Shown here: positions 20,680-31,500 of the stretch, piece by piece
Numbering within the stretch: the first letter of the stretch is position 1
Layout of the letters: every line of letters starts with the position of its first letter
Source: Viola odorata
Lineage: Eukaryota > Streptophyta > Magnoliopsida > Malpighiales > Violaceae
Length of the DNA: 64,000 bases
NCBI GenBank assembly: GCA_963691705.1
Contig: OY829537.1
Span: forward strand, 60,426,304 to 60,490,303
Direction of reading: 5' to 3'
Notes under the pieces: generated by a model
Seen by the model: only the letters and a program-made list of their open reading frames with translations
The model's database searches: none
Told to the model about the DNA's origin: nothing
Position numbers and translations under genes: made by a program

Positions 20680-23134
20680 TCAACCAGTGGTGGGCGTATG
20701 CTCTTCATTTCCCAGAGGAGTTTGATTCTCATCAGTCCCAGGAAGATGGCTCTCCTCATTTCCACCAAGGGCTTGAATAACGACATTCCCCGGAGGAGCC
20801 TGAGTCTCATCCATCGCTTCTGCCTCATCATCACTAGGAACCCTGAACTTACTTTCATCAATCAGAGACATGTGCTTAGCAACAAAAGGCTCCATAGCAT
20901 CCGGATCAAGTTCACCCGCTCCTTTATAATCCACAAAAGCATCCATCACAGCATCAAGAGTTCTGTCTCGCCACCAAGATGACCTTTTAGGAACAGTCTC
21001 CAATTCCTTTTTTTGTGTCACTACCTCTGCATGAAGGATAGAAGACCTGTCCCTCTCAGCGACCAATTCGGATTTCAGAAAAGCAACCTCAGCCTTTTCC
21101 CGTGACAAATCCGATTGAAGGCGGTTGTTAAACTTCAAAAGCTCTTCAGACTTCCCCTTCTCGGCGCTCAAAGCCCGTGCCGACTCTCCCCGCAAATCAT
21201 TTAGGGCCTTCTGGAGCTCCTCCATCTTCTTAGTGAGCTCAAGATTCTCACCCTCAATACGTCGGCCCTCTGCAGCCACGCGAACACCCTTTGCTTGTTC
21301 CTCCGCCAAGCGACTGGTAGCCCTCTTAAGCATTCTATCGGACGATTCTGTCAGATACTGAAACTGACAGAAAGACCCAAACAGACTGCCCCGAACATTA
21401 CCAAACTGAGTACTAAGTGCCATCTGGTTAAAAAGTTCCCTATCAGTAGGACAAGTGACCATCTCCGCGAACAAAGCAAACATATGACCGAGACGAGTAG
21501 AAGGATCGGTCACACCCAGAGACTGACAACCTTGGAGCCCCAGATTCCCAAGGTTCAACCGACAGGTGGGCGCACCATCGGGAGAAGGGGCGAGTTGTGC
21601 GACCAGGTTAGGAGTTGGACCCCGAATTTGATAATTGGAGGTGAAGGAATAACTCGTCGGAGGACCAGGAACAAAATATATCTCCGGAATAGTGGCAGAC
21701 AACGAAGGAGTAGGTTCAGCAACGGTAGACAGCAGCATATCCGTCTGAGTTTCGGAAGAAGAGAGGCCCGAACGAATTCCAACCTCACCACTTTGGAGAG
21801 GTCCATCAGGCGAAGGCGTAAGAGGCTGCGACCCTGGGACTGCTGCACCCGATAGACTAGCAACTGGGCCACCGAAAGACATCGGAGAATCGGTTCTGGG
21901 AGGACCCATCGGGGGGTCTCTTAGCAAATCTGATACGCGCGAGATATCTTCACCACTAAGATCCACGTGAAAGGGAGACGAGGTTGGAACTGGATGCGTA
22001 ACTACTAAACCAGTAAAGGAGCCTTCCCCCTCATTCTTTCTCTTGTCCGCTCTTTCAACGGCCTTGAGGGCTCTCTTGCGAAATCTCAAAGGTTCCATAT
22101 CCGCGGCAATCGTAGGAATATCAGAAAGAGCAGGGGAAAATGAGGTGGAAGCCGCTAAAGCATGCACCACGGTATGTGACTCAACTACCCTCGAAACCGG
22201 ACTATCGGTAGGCGCGGACGGGGCCGACTGAACTATTATATCCCGAAGGGAAGCCAATTCCTGTACGCGAGAGGATTCACCAACGGCTTTCTTCTTCTTC
22301 TTCGCTGGCTTGGGCAAAGGTGCGTCTTCAGAGGCTCGCTTCCCCTTTCGCATACACTCAGGGAGCCAACCAGGCTTAACTGCTGCAAATAGAACAACGA
22401 CATCAGAGTTAGCATAATCAAAGAGGAAAAACTTATTGAAACTTATCGACGACAAGCTTCCGACAAATAAAAGCATACTTCAAAGTAAGCAGCGTGCTAA
22501 GCTTGTCACGTTCCTCATCAGCCAACTCCTCATAAGAAGGCCTCACCCAGTCCGTCTCTAGAACATCCCGATTGAAACCATTGTACCACCAGGGGCCCGG
22601 AAGAGTCACTACAAAAAAGCTCTCCTTCTAGTCATGAACGGACGATTCGATCCCTTGGAACTTCCAAAGAAAAGGCTTACAACTTTCATCCCTCCATCGG
22701 GGAGCGAAGGAAGCCATGCTCCTCCGCAATTGAAAATTAAAAAGGTACATATACAACCCAAGGGTCATTCCCTTGACACCAAGAATATCACAAATCCGAA
22801 TGAAGGCACCTATAACCGACCAAGAGTTGGGGGTGATTTGGGCAGGGTTTAACTGGTATTTGATCAGCAAAGCATTAACCAAAGGGCGAAGGGGAAACTG
22901 GAAGCCATACTGAAACATCATCGTATACATTACTCTACTATTCCCAGGCAACCTACTGTTCAACCTAACCTCGTAAGAAGCCACCGTTGGCTTTACCTCC
23001 TTAGGAATATAGGCACAAAACTTCATCAGCTCATCATATAACTCTCCCTCGTTGGTTATTTCAGTAGGGGTATCCTCGACCTCTAATTCAGTCATATTCT
23101 TAGGCCTTATCCTAAGTTTGGTACGAAGAGGCAT
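20680..23134 (-). pseudogene. Antisense gene I of Tat-A (plant 'putative gypsy type transposon' family), interrupted
   Basis: The N-terminal part starts at ATG 23134 (MPLRTKLRIRPKNMTELEVE). It holds the PLRPLVNALLIKYQLNPAQ-ITPNSWSVIGAFIRICDILGV block that I associate with Pfam Transposase_28. The frame stops at TAG 22628-22630 where Tat-B has a Trp (VKGWKENFF). It remains readable to about 22480 (DWVRPSYEELADEERDKL). An intron end is clear: branch-like GCTAAC, then TTCTATTTGCAG, exon 2 from 22382. Exon 2 (to 20680) opens KPGWLPECMRKGKR with a basic KPAKKKKK, is Ser/Pro-rich in the middle, then has a coiled coil (about 21060-21330 on the plus strand) and an acidic tail. I found no consistent donor. 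Probable nuclear protein of unknown role. Confidence 0.6.
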
Positions 23135-23352
23135 GCTTGAGGCTAAGAGCAAACAATAGACTACAGAAGGGAGCCGGAGAATACCTAGAACAAATGGCCG
23201 GTATCGAAGAATAAGAGCAGCAGTCAAATCGCCTGAACAGAAAATGCAGAGCAAGACGGCAGCCGGAGAAGATGAGACGAGTAAAGAGAAGAAGGGCAGA
23301 AAATTTTGAAAATTTGGGAAACAAAGGAATGCATGTGAAAAGGCAAAAGGAT

Positions 23353-23363
23353 CCATTTATAGG
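23353..23363 (-). promoter_or_regulatory. TATA box of antisense gene I (Tat-A)
   Basis: Minus strand CCTATAAATGG, about 220 bases upstream of the ATG at 23134. It is followed by a pyrimidine-rich leader containing a possible intron end (TTTGTTCTAG near 23185). The position suits a dedicated antisense promoter inside the element. Confidence 0.45.
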
Positions 23364-23762
23364 CCCAAGCCTCGTATCCCGCAAAAACAAATCACCTATC
23401 GGGATTTTACACGTTTAAGGACCCTTGCACCCAACGAGGTGACGCGCCCCCTCACTCTGACAGGCGAACAGGCTTTTTGTAGCAAACGAGGCAAAAGCCA
23501 GAATATCGCATCCATCTAAACGGTCGTGAAGAAGCCACGTCATCTTAAGGGATCAGAGGCAATCATCGCGCCACATGCAACATTTAATGAAATTCAGAAT
23601 CATTAAATGTACTTTAAACCACTCAGATCATTCATCCGGGAATACTAACTCAAAACCCGACAGATCCATAGGAATACGCCCCACACAGATCACCGAATGA
23701 AAAAGCAGAAAAAGCATCCAGTGAATCCCGATAGAATGAGCGAGAACGACGCAGCCCTTGGT

Positions 23763-23794
23763 GAACACTCAGGCTCGTTTTTTGGTGGGCTTCT
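23763..23794 (+). other. Conserved motif abutting the Tat-A 3' LTR
   Basis: TGAACACTCAGGCTCG, then a T-rich run and GGTGGGCTTC, directly precede the LTR. Tat-B (54212-54241) and the minus-strand LTR at 60.9 kb carry the same motif in the same position. It is not purine-rich, unlike the usual plus-strand primer tract. Confidence 0.6.
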
Positions 23795-24119
23795 GATAAT
23801 ACGTGAACAGAACCGAAAGACATCACTACCGACAGAGTGTTCAATACCGATAGTAGGTAAAGTCCTCCCCGAAGGGTGATAAAGCCACCATTGGGCCCCG
23901 CGTGTCCTGATAGCCTCACACGAGCTCGTGCCTATAAATACCACACAGAGGAATGAGGTAAATGATCTCCCTCCCGCCTTTTTACACACACACTTCCTTA
24001 CTAACTTAATCTTCGGAGCTTCTACGCCGGAGCCAGCCTCCGGTACTTCGCAGGTACCACAGGTCGCACTTCAGGCGCGCTTTGACTAAAACAACCCCAT
24101 CCCCCATCACAGACTATCA
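23795..24119 (+). repeat. Tat-A 3' LTR
   Basis: 325 bp, TGATAATACG to CAGACTATCA, TATA box TATAAATA near 23933. It is followed at once by the right copy of the 270-bp duplication. Confidence 0.9.
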
Positions 24120-24389
24120 GAGAGAGTATGGAGAGAGAATAGGGGTGGCTCTGCAGAGTGTCTGTTTATGTGTGTGCAATCTTCTGAAATATAACCCTTC
24201 CCTGGTAAAATAACTGATATTTCTGAAAAAGTCTCAAACTTTTCATTCAATAATCTGTTCCTTTAAAATGCTAGATCCACTGCTTGATGAGTCTTGTAAA
24301 GTATACTCCCAAGCCCAAACGAAAACTAGCGTGATATATACTGTTGATAACATACTTGGTTCTTGAATTTACCGGATGATCTGGCAAAG
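24120..24389. repeat. 270-bp direct duplication, right copy
   Basis: One mismatch in 270 against 12411-12680 (24265 A versus 12556 G). After it the host sequence AAATTTCCGGATAGCC continues. Confidence 0.9.
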
Positions 24390-26251
24390 AAATTTCCGGA
24401 TAGCCTCCGTATTTTTTATGCCACACCTCTGTTTATAAACCTTAAGGAAATAAACAAGGAACTCATCTGTTGTTCTAGTCCTGTTTGATTCCTTGCATTT
24501 GAAGAAGAATAGCATATCGTTGAAGACCCAACATCATTCTAAGATGTTTCCCCTTTCCCAAACCAGAAAAGATGCTGTTGATTCAGAGAGGCATAAATGC
24601 AAACACCCGAATGACAGTCCAACTGATGAACGCTATCTTGATGGAAAGGATCAGTTCCATCAAGCCACGCAACTTGATTCCCCCAAATTTTCATTCACTC
24701 CTTCACCAGCCTCTTCCTTAGATTCCTTACTTCTCGTGTCATTATCTTCATTTCCATTCCGGTTCTGGTTTTGATGAATGTTCTTTGCTGGTGAACCAAG
24801 GAAGAGATGAGAGCATCCTCCCTTCAAATCCATTTAATCCCAATTCTGCGCCTACTTTATCAATCTCATTTTTCCTTGTCAAATTGCTAACGGTTTTTTA
24901 TTGCCAAATTCTTCCCGAGTTGCACTAATCCCAACATGGTCAACCAGCGTGGCCTCTCCATCTTTTTTCCTCTTTTTCCGTTTTAAAGCTCGTGATCAAA
25001 TTAAACTGGCATCCATTTGCTTCCATTATTTGCCGTTGATGCCACGCCAATTTATTGAAAATTCCAAAATCACATCCACATTTTACCCATTGATCCGCAT
25101 CTCTGCACCTTTCCCGGATTTGTTATTGCCTTGGATTGATTACTTTGCTAAATATCTCAACGCGATCCTTTAGAAAACCAATCCTTGAACTGCCACTCCT
25201 TCCCGAGTACAAAGTCTGCCACAATTTTGCCCCAATCATTTGTCTTTAAGGCAGATGGCTTTATTCCTACCCTCATAAGCTGGCATCACTCTGTTCCTAT
25301 TAGTGCTAAACTTCTTCTGCACGGCCACACATTCCAGCTTCAGTCCACTCATCTTCGCCTTCACATCTAATGGTATAAATACTCCGTCTTCCAAAACTCC
25401 AGAAGCATAAATATTTTGATTAGATGCCAAGCCATCCCATATGTTGCTTCCGTTAGGACATAGTAATATATCTCCCCATCGGTGTTAATTGTTGACAACA
25501 CTCGCTTACTTGATCCAATTACCTGTATTTATTATCCTGCACACTTTTTCATAATATGCACGCTATTTGTACACATAATATGTTAGCTTTGTCAGATGGC
25601 ATAAAAATTATATATGCAGGCCAATGGTAATAATTAATTTAAACACAAATGGCACATTTTACCTGAAGCTTTCACATTACGAATAAAAAACTTTAAAGAG
25701 AATGTGACCGTACCTCGAACCTTTAATTGCTCACTTTACCGTATAATTTTGTATGAATTCCAAAGAATTATCAGGTAGATCTTTCACATAACTTCTGTAA
25801 AGCTGTCCGGCCAGGAAAAGCTATCCGGTGGATAGTAACCCCGCTACTGTAACTGGGTAATAAAATTTCAGCTCCCACACTTCCGAAGAAGATGGGTAAT
25901 GGTTATACATATACCATAATTAAAATGAATTAAACAAAAACAGACAATCTTGAAAGATATACCATAATTAAAATAAATTGAACAGAAACAGACGATCTTA
26001 AGAAGTTTATTCTCAAGAGACTAGCATAAGTACCTAGTAGAATGCGGCATCAATAAGGAGATATCATTTGCCCAAATATTCACTATTCAGTTATTTCATT
26101 ATTCCTATCATTTCTTTTATAGACTAGCAAAAAGGAAATTGCTCAACTCTATTAGCAAAAAAAAAACAAGCAATAATATGACATTTGCCCTGTTTTGGTA
26201 TTTTAATTGCACTATTTTGATGTTTCAATACTTTCTCCTTTTAGAACACAT
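24390..26251. other. Host repeat region, no confident gene
   Basis: AT-rich sequence with relatives elsewhere in the window: 24390-24440 resembles 61895-61950, and 25540-25800 resembles 55820-56100. Minus-strand stretches look once-coding, for example SGLKLECVAVQKKFSTNRNR (25236-25430) and, in another frame, DWGKIVADFVLGKEWQFKDW near 25160-25230. They carry stops and I recognise no family. At about 25725 a minus-strand GGTTCGAG/GTACGG resembles a splice donor, as does CTTCAAG/GTACAA near 56022. Confidence 0.4.
26247..26251. repeat. Target duplication CACAT, left copy
   Basis: Identical to 34673-34677; abuts the Sirevirus 3' LTR. Confidence 0.9.
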
Positions 26252-26840
26252 TGATAAACGGCCTAGAGGGGGGGTGAATAGGCAAATAAAATCTTAACAC
26301 AAAGAGTGCGGAAATAGAAAGTAAAAACACAAGGAGTTATAGTGGTTCCAATTCCTCAATGAATTGTACTCCACTACCTAAGAGCTTCACCCTTAGGATT
26401 TTGAATAACGAACACTTCGTTATTTACCTTGAGTTTTTACGGGTTCAACTCAAACCTTACACCTTGGTTTTTGCGGGCTCAACCAATAAACCTTACACCT
26501 TGGTTTTTGCGGGCTCAACCAATAAACCTTACAAGTGATTTTTCCGGGCTCAATCACAACCTATCACAATCAATAAACTTGACAAGAGAATTGTGAAATG
26601 GCAACACAAATTGGTGTACAAATAAACTATGTATGATTTAATAATCAACACCAATAAATGAACAATATTACCTCAAGAAGAAAGCGATCCAAACTCGAAT
26701 TGAAAGACGCAAGAATGGTTGAAAACCGATATGTGAAGCTTACGTTGTAAAACTTTGATTAAGAGAGTTTGTAAATGAAATTTGTATATGTGTAACTTGT
26801 AAAATGCTTTCTTATCTTCATATAACTCATCTTAGATGAG

Positions 26841-26848
26841 TATTTATA
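26841..26848 (-). promoter_or_regulatory. TATA box of the Sirevirus 3' LTR
   Basis: Minus strand TATAAATA, about 55 bases downstream of the nine-copy CACTGTAGCAA array, which places the array in U3. Confidence 0.7.
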
Positions 26849-26900
26849 GTGTCAAAAGATTTGTGACCGTTTATAGCCGTTGGAGCCAAAAACTATCTGT

Positions 26901-27089
26901 TTGCTACAGTGAAAAACTATTCATTGCTACAGCGAAAACTATCCGTTGCTACAGTGAATCTATCCGTTGCTACAGTGAACCTATCCGTTGCTACGGTGAA
27001 ACTATTCATTCCCGTTGCTACAGTAGACTTCCCGTTGCTACAGTGAGTTCATCCGTTGCTACAGTGAAACTCTCCGTTGCTACAGTGAA
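26901..27089 (-). repeat. Nine-copy CACTGTAGCAA array in U3 (3' LTR)
   Basis: Plus-strand TTGCTACAGTG words repeat nine times at 20-27 base steps, mostly 21, joined by TATCCG- or TTCCCG-like spacers. Two cores vary (GCTACGG, ACAGCG). The position directly upstream of TATA suggests an enhancer. Confidence 0.9.
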
Positions 27090-27371
27090 ATCAAAAACTC
27101 TTTTTCCAAAATTTATTTTTCGTGTAAAAAATCTTTTGACACTCTCCTTGAGGTATTATCGAACATAAATCAAGTGCTAATTAGAATCATACTTACACGT
27201 TTAAAGTCCTAATGTACACTTGATCTTCTAGCTTGCGATATCTTGATTTGTTGCCTCTTATTTGTTCCATCGCAAACTACACACATTTTAACTTCAAATT
27301 GCATTAGTATTATTAATTAGTTTGTGTGTCTAAAATCATCAAAACAAGAGTAAGTTGCCCTTGGGCTAACA

Positions 27372-27626
27372 ATCTCCCCCTTTTTGATGATGACAACCAC
27401 AAACTAATATCAAAACATTTTTAAACTAGCAATTGAAATTGAAGTTAAATGGAGAAAACTTACATCTCCTATCTTTGCCAAATAAATGCTCCCCCTACAT
27501 AAACCATTAGTGCACATAGAGCATAGCAAAGATTTCAAAGATTTGCTCCCCCTTAATCTTACCTTTCTCCCCATTCTATAAGCTTCATTACCAATCTCCC
27601 CCTTAACTTATTCTCCCCCTTTGTCA
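27372..27626 (-). other. Polypurine tract and additional polypurine-like tracts
   Basis: Minus strand CAAAAAGGGGGAGAT (27372-27386) abuts the 3' LTR start TGTTAG and is the expected plus-strand primer. Further GGGGGAG or GGGGAGAA words lie at about 27490, 27546, 27574, 27595 and 27613. Multiple tracts are a known Sirevirus trait. Confidence 0.8.
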
Positions 27627-27827
27627 TTAGCAAAAAGGGTTAATAAAATAAGGAAAGTCAATTAAGATCATATGAGGACTAATAAAGGAGCAAGCAAAGA
27701 TCAAATCCAAAAATACTTTAACAAGTATTAAGATCAAACAATTATTTAATCCAAAAGTCAAAATACAAATATGAATAGTAAGATTATAAAGATGGATAAT
27801 CTAAAAATGCATAATTAAAACAGAATT

Positions 27828-27833
27828 TTTATT
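27828..27833 (-). terminator. Possible polyadenylation signal AATAAA of the post-pol mini-gene
   Basis: Minus strand GTTGAATAAAAATTCTG, about 185 bases after the stop codon of the 56-codon ORF. Confidence 0.35.
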
Positions 27834-28017
27834 CAACAAACATGTCACGTTACACGAAACGTAGAGAACATTTAGAACATTGAAAATACTCAAGAACCAA
27901 ACCTAATTAAAATTCCTTCATAATGGAATATTACAACTCTTATTCAACCTAAAAGACCATTACAAAGTATAAGAACAAATACATTTAAAATATAAAATAC
28001 ACGATACAAAGATGTGA

Positions 28018-28188
28018 TCAAAGATGGCATTGAGGTGAAGGGCAATCACATGGAGGGCAATGACACTTCGGACACATGAACAAGTCGATATTTCTTGGAC
28101 AATTTTTGAGCATGAGAAGGGGAAAAGCAATGAAAGAAATCATCAATGCCAAAATGGCCAATATCATCCTCATCTCAAACGAAAGCAT
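28018..28188 (-). CDS. Post-pol small ORF: membrane-anchored Cys-rich peptide, 56 aa
   Basis: ATG 28188 to TGA 28020-28018 between pol and the 3' LTR, in the place where some Sireviruses carry env-like ORFs. Residues 8-27 (MILAILALMISFIAFPLLML) form one strong hydrophobic segment preceded by Glu/Arg, like a signal anchor. The C-terminal 18 residues contain CPKCHCPPCDCPSPQC, six Cys among Pro and His, which could bind metal or form disulfides; another Cys lies at residue 30. A TATA-like TTTAAATAG sits about 70 bases upstream and an AATAAA about 185 bases downstream. I recognise no named family; plant CYSTM-like peptides are a loose comparison only. It could be a cellular capture or an accessory peptide. 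Confidence 0.55.
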   Translation of the reverse strand: MLSFEMRMILAILALMISFIAFPLLMLKNCPRNIDLFMCPKCHCPPCDCPSPQCHL

Positions 28189-28256
28189 TTTGAAGATTCG
28201 AAGGAATTGAAGGTAAAGCTTTCCGTTTTGGATATCTAGAGAGGTGTAATCTTAGG

Positions 28257-28266
28257 CTATTTAAAC
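28257..28266 (-). promoter_or_regulatory. TATA-like box upstream of the post-pol small ORF
   Basis: Minus strand GTTTAAATAG, about 70 bases before the ATG at 28188 and about 330 bases after the pol stop. It suggests a separate transcript. Confidence 0.35.
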
Positions 28267-28592
28267 ACAAAAATGACAGCTTAAGGTCTAAGAATTACAA
28301 CTCGAGGATATGAAATGTCGCTGACTTTTGTGCCCAACGCATGCGTACGAAGAATCAAATATATCACATCAATTTGATTTCCTCAATGATCAATCACATG
28401 AACAAAATCATACATGCATAGAAAAAATGATTCTCATTAAACACGTATATGCATAAACAAACAAAACAATTTACGGCAATTTATAGCACATATGATTATA
28501 AATATTATTTACTAATAATAATCATGTAAAAACATAGATATTCATCAATTTAATATAGGCATATAAATAAGAGTTCAAGAAATTTCGAATTC

Positions 28593-31500
28593 TTACTCAA
28601 ATGGATTGCAAATACCAATTTCATGTCTTAGTTCCACAAAACGTTCTTTGGCAAGAGCTTTGGTGAAAATGTCTGCAAGCTGTTTGTTAGTACCAACAAA
28701 TTCAAGCATAATGTCCCCTTTAGCCAAATGATCACGAATAAAATGATATTTTATATCAATATGCTTGGTTCGTGAGTGGCAAATAGGATTCTTGGTCAAT
28801 TGAATAGCACTTAGATTATCACAAAAGATAGGAATTTTACAAAACTTAAGATCAAAATCTTCTAAGGTTTGTTTCATCCATAAAATTTGAGAAACACAAG
28901 ATCCGGCAGCAATATATTCAGCTTCCGTGGTAGAAATAGCTACTGAATTTTGTTTCTTACTTGACCAAGAGACCATGCATTGTCCTAAAAATTGACATGA
29001 ACCACTAGTGCTTTTCCTATCGGTTTTAGAACCAGCAAAATCTGAATCGGTATAGCCAATTAAATCAATGCTAGACCCTTTAGGGTACCAAAGACCTAAT
29101 TTAGAAGTACCTTTCAAATATTTGAAAATTCTTTTCAAAGCAAGCAAGTGAGATTCTTTAGGACAAGATTGAAAACGAGCAAATAGACAAACACTAAACA
29201 TTATATCCGATCTACTTGCCGTTAAATATAAGAGACTTCCAATCATACCTCGATATAGAGTAATATCTACATCTTTACCATCTTCATCTTTGTCGAGGTT
29301 GACGGTTGGACTAAGGGGAATAGGACTCTCATTGACATCTTTGTATCCATATTTGCTTAGGAGATCCTTGATGTATTTAGCTTGATTGAGAAAGATACCT
29401 TCTTTAGATTGTCGAATTTGAAGTCCAAGGAAGAATGTCAATTCTCCCATCATACTCATTTCGAACTCACTATGCATACATTTCTCAAATTCCTTGCACA
29501 AAGAATCGTTAGTAGCACCAAAAATGATATCATCAACGTAAATTTGCACAATTAACATATGATTACCATCATGTTTAGTAAAGAGTGTAGAATCAATTTT
29601 TCCCATTGTAAAACCATTTTTCAATAAAAATTGACTCAAACGATCATACCAAGCTCTAGGAGCTTGTTTAAGACCATATAAGGTCTTTTCCAATTTAAAA
29701 ACATGGTTAGGAAATTTAGGATCTTCAAAACCGGGAGGTTGTTTGACATACACTTCTTCCATGATATAACCATTCAAAAATGCACTTTTAACATCCATTT
29801 GAAATAAGCTAATTTTTTTAAAACATGCAAATGCTAATAACATGCGAATGGATTCAAGTCTAGCAACGGGGGCAAATGTTTCATCAAAATCAATACCTTC
29901 TTGTTGGTTATACCCTTGGGCTACCAATCTAGCTTTATTCCTAATAACATTTCCCGATTCATCAAGTTTGTTTCGAAAAACCCACTTGGTGCCAATGATA
30001 GTATGGTTGCTAGGCCTAGGAACTAATTTCCAAACACAATTACGCTCAAATTGATTTAGTTCCTCTTGCATAGCAATCATCCAATATTCATCATGTGAGG
30101 CATCATCAAATTTCTTTGGTTCAAATTGAGAAACAAATGCATGATGATCATTCAAATTTCTAAGAGAAGAGCGAGTAGCAATACCTTTGCTATGGATATT
30201 ACCTATGATTTGCTCTTGTGGATGTGCTTCCATGATTTTCCAAGGTTTGGAACTTGAGGGGCCTTGATCATTTTGATTTTCTACATCATTTGTATTCTCA
30301 AGCACCTCTTCCTCCAGCTCTTTCTCCTCTTGAATTTCTAGAGTATCTAGTGAAGGAGGATTGACTTGAGGGCTTCCAAAATCTTCTTCTACATCACTAT
30401 CTATCTCTTTCACACTTTCAAAAGGATTAGATTCATCAAAAGCAATATGCATGGATTCTTCTACAACTAGAGTTCTTTTATTATAAACTCTATATGCTTT
30501 GCTAGTAGTAGAATAACCAAGAAAAATACCTTCATCCGACTTTGCATCAAATTTGCCCAAATTATCTTTGATGTTAAGAATAAAACATTTACATCCAAAG
30601 ACTCTAAAGTATGCAATGGTGGGTTTCTTATCATGCCATAATTCGAAAGGAGTTTTATTAAGTAAAGGTCGAATTAGAACACGATTTAAAACATGACATG
30701 CGGTTGCAACGGCTTCGGCCCAAAAACATTTTGGTGTATTATGCTCATTTAAAAGAGTTCTAGCCGTTTCTTGCAATGTTCTATTTTTCCTCTCAACTAC
30801 CCCATTTTGTTGAGGAGTGCGAGGACATGAAAAATTATGAAAAATACCATTTTCATTGCAAAAATCTTGAAACATGCCATTTTCAAATTCACCACCATGA
30901 TCACTTCTAATTCTCAAAATTTTGGAACCTTGTTCATTTTGAATACGTTTGCAAAGTTGTTTGAATGTTTCACATGCATCATTCTTATGAGCCAAGAAGA
31001 TAACCCAAGTAAATCTAGAAAAATCATCCACAATAACAAAAACATAACTCTTACCTCCCACACTTACCGTTCTCATAGGACCAAATAAGTCAAGGTGTAG
31101 GAGTTGTAGTGGCCTTGAAGTTGAAACGGATTTGATAGGTTTGAAGGAGCTCTTAATTTGCTTCCCATATTGACATGCATTACACAAACCTTCCTTCTCA
31201 AAATTCAACTTAGGTAAGCCTCTCACAAGCTCTTTCCTAGAAAGCTTTGCAATGTTTTCCATACCTACATGCACAAGTCTTCTATGCCAAATAGATGAAT
31301 TATCAACTAAAGCACTTAAGCATGTATGATCATCGTTAGGAATATCATTTAAATCAATCATATAAATGTTTCCAACTCGATTACCCATGAAAATTAACTC
31401 ACGTGTGAAAACATTTCTTACTTCACAATGAGTAGAAGTAAAAATGACAATTAAATCTTTATCACACAATTGACTAATGCTCAATAAATTAAATTTTAAA

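Larger units (their letters stand above)
12931..24119 (+). mobile_element. Tat-lineage Ty3/gypsy retrotransposon (Tat-A) with antisense genes
   Basis: Two ~325-bp LTRs enclose gag, protease, RT, RNase H, a second RNase H domain, integrase, a tandem-repeat region and minus-strand genes before the 3' LTR. The additional RNase H (WIIHVDGAKNQDSSGAG) and extra antisense ORFs after pol are known marks of plant Tat elements. The LTRs differ at about ten positions by eye. gag-pol holds many stops and at least two frameshifts, so it is not autonomous. Confidence 0.9.
26252..27371 (-). repeat. Sirevirus 3' LTR
   Basis: 1120 bp, minus strand TGTTAGCCCAAGGGC...CCGTTTATCA. It differs from the 5' LTR only by lacking 14 bases near 26306, where direct repeats AAGAGT flank the lost segment, a slippage-type deletion. 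It holds a duplicated ~44-bp block (TTACACCTTGGTTTTTGCGG, 26456-26545). Confidence 0.95.

Noticed and set aside
21295..21855. 186-codon plus-strand frame opposite the Tat-A antisense gene
   Set aside because: Arg/Thr-rich shadow of the Ser/Pro-rich antisense exon; no motif of its own.
22383..22480. Donor GAA/GTATGC at 22478 as the 5' end of the Tat-A antisense intron
   Set aside because: It would be phase 2 while the acceptor at 22383 needs phase 1, leading to an immediate stop; left unassigned.
26836..27168. 110-codon frame in the Sirevirus LTR, repeated identically at 34137-34469
   Set aside because: It is only the translation of the CACTGTAGCAA array and exists because both LTRs are the same; on the opposite strand to the element's genes.
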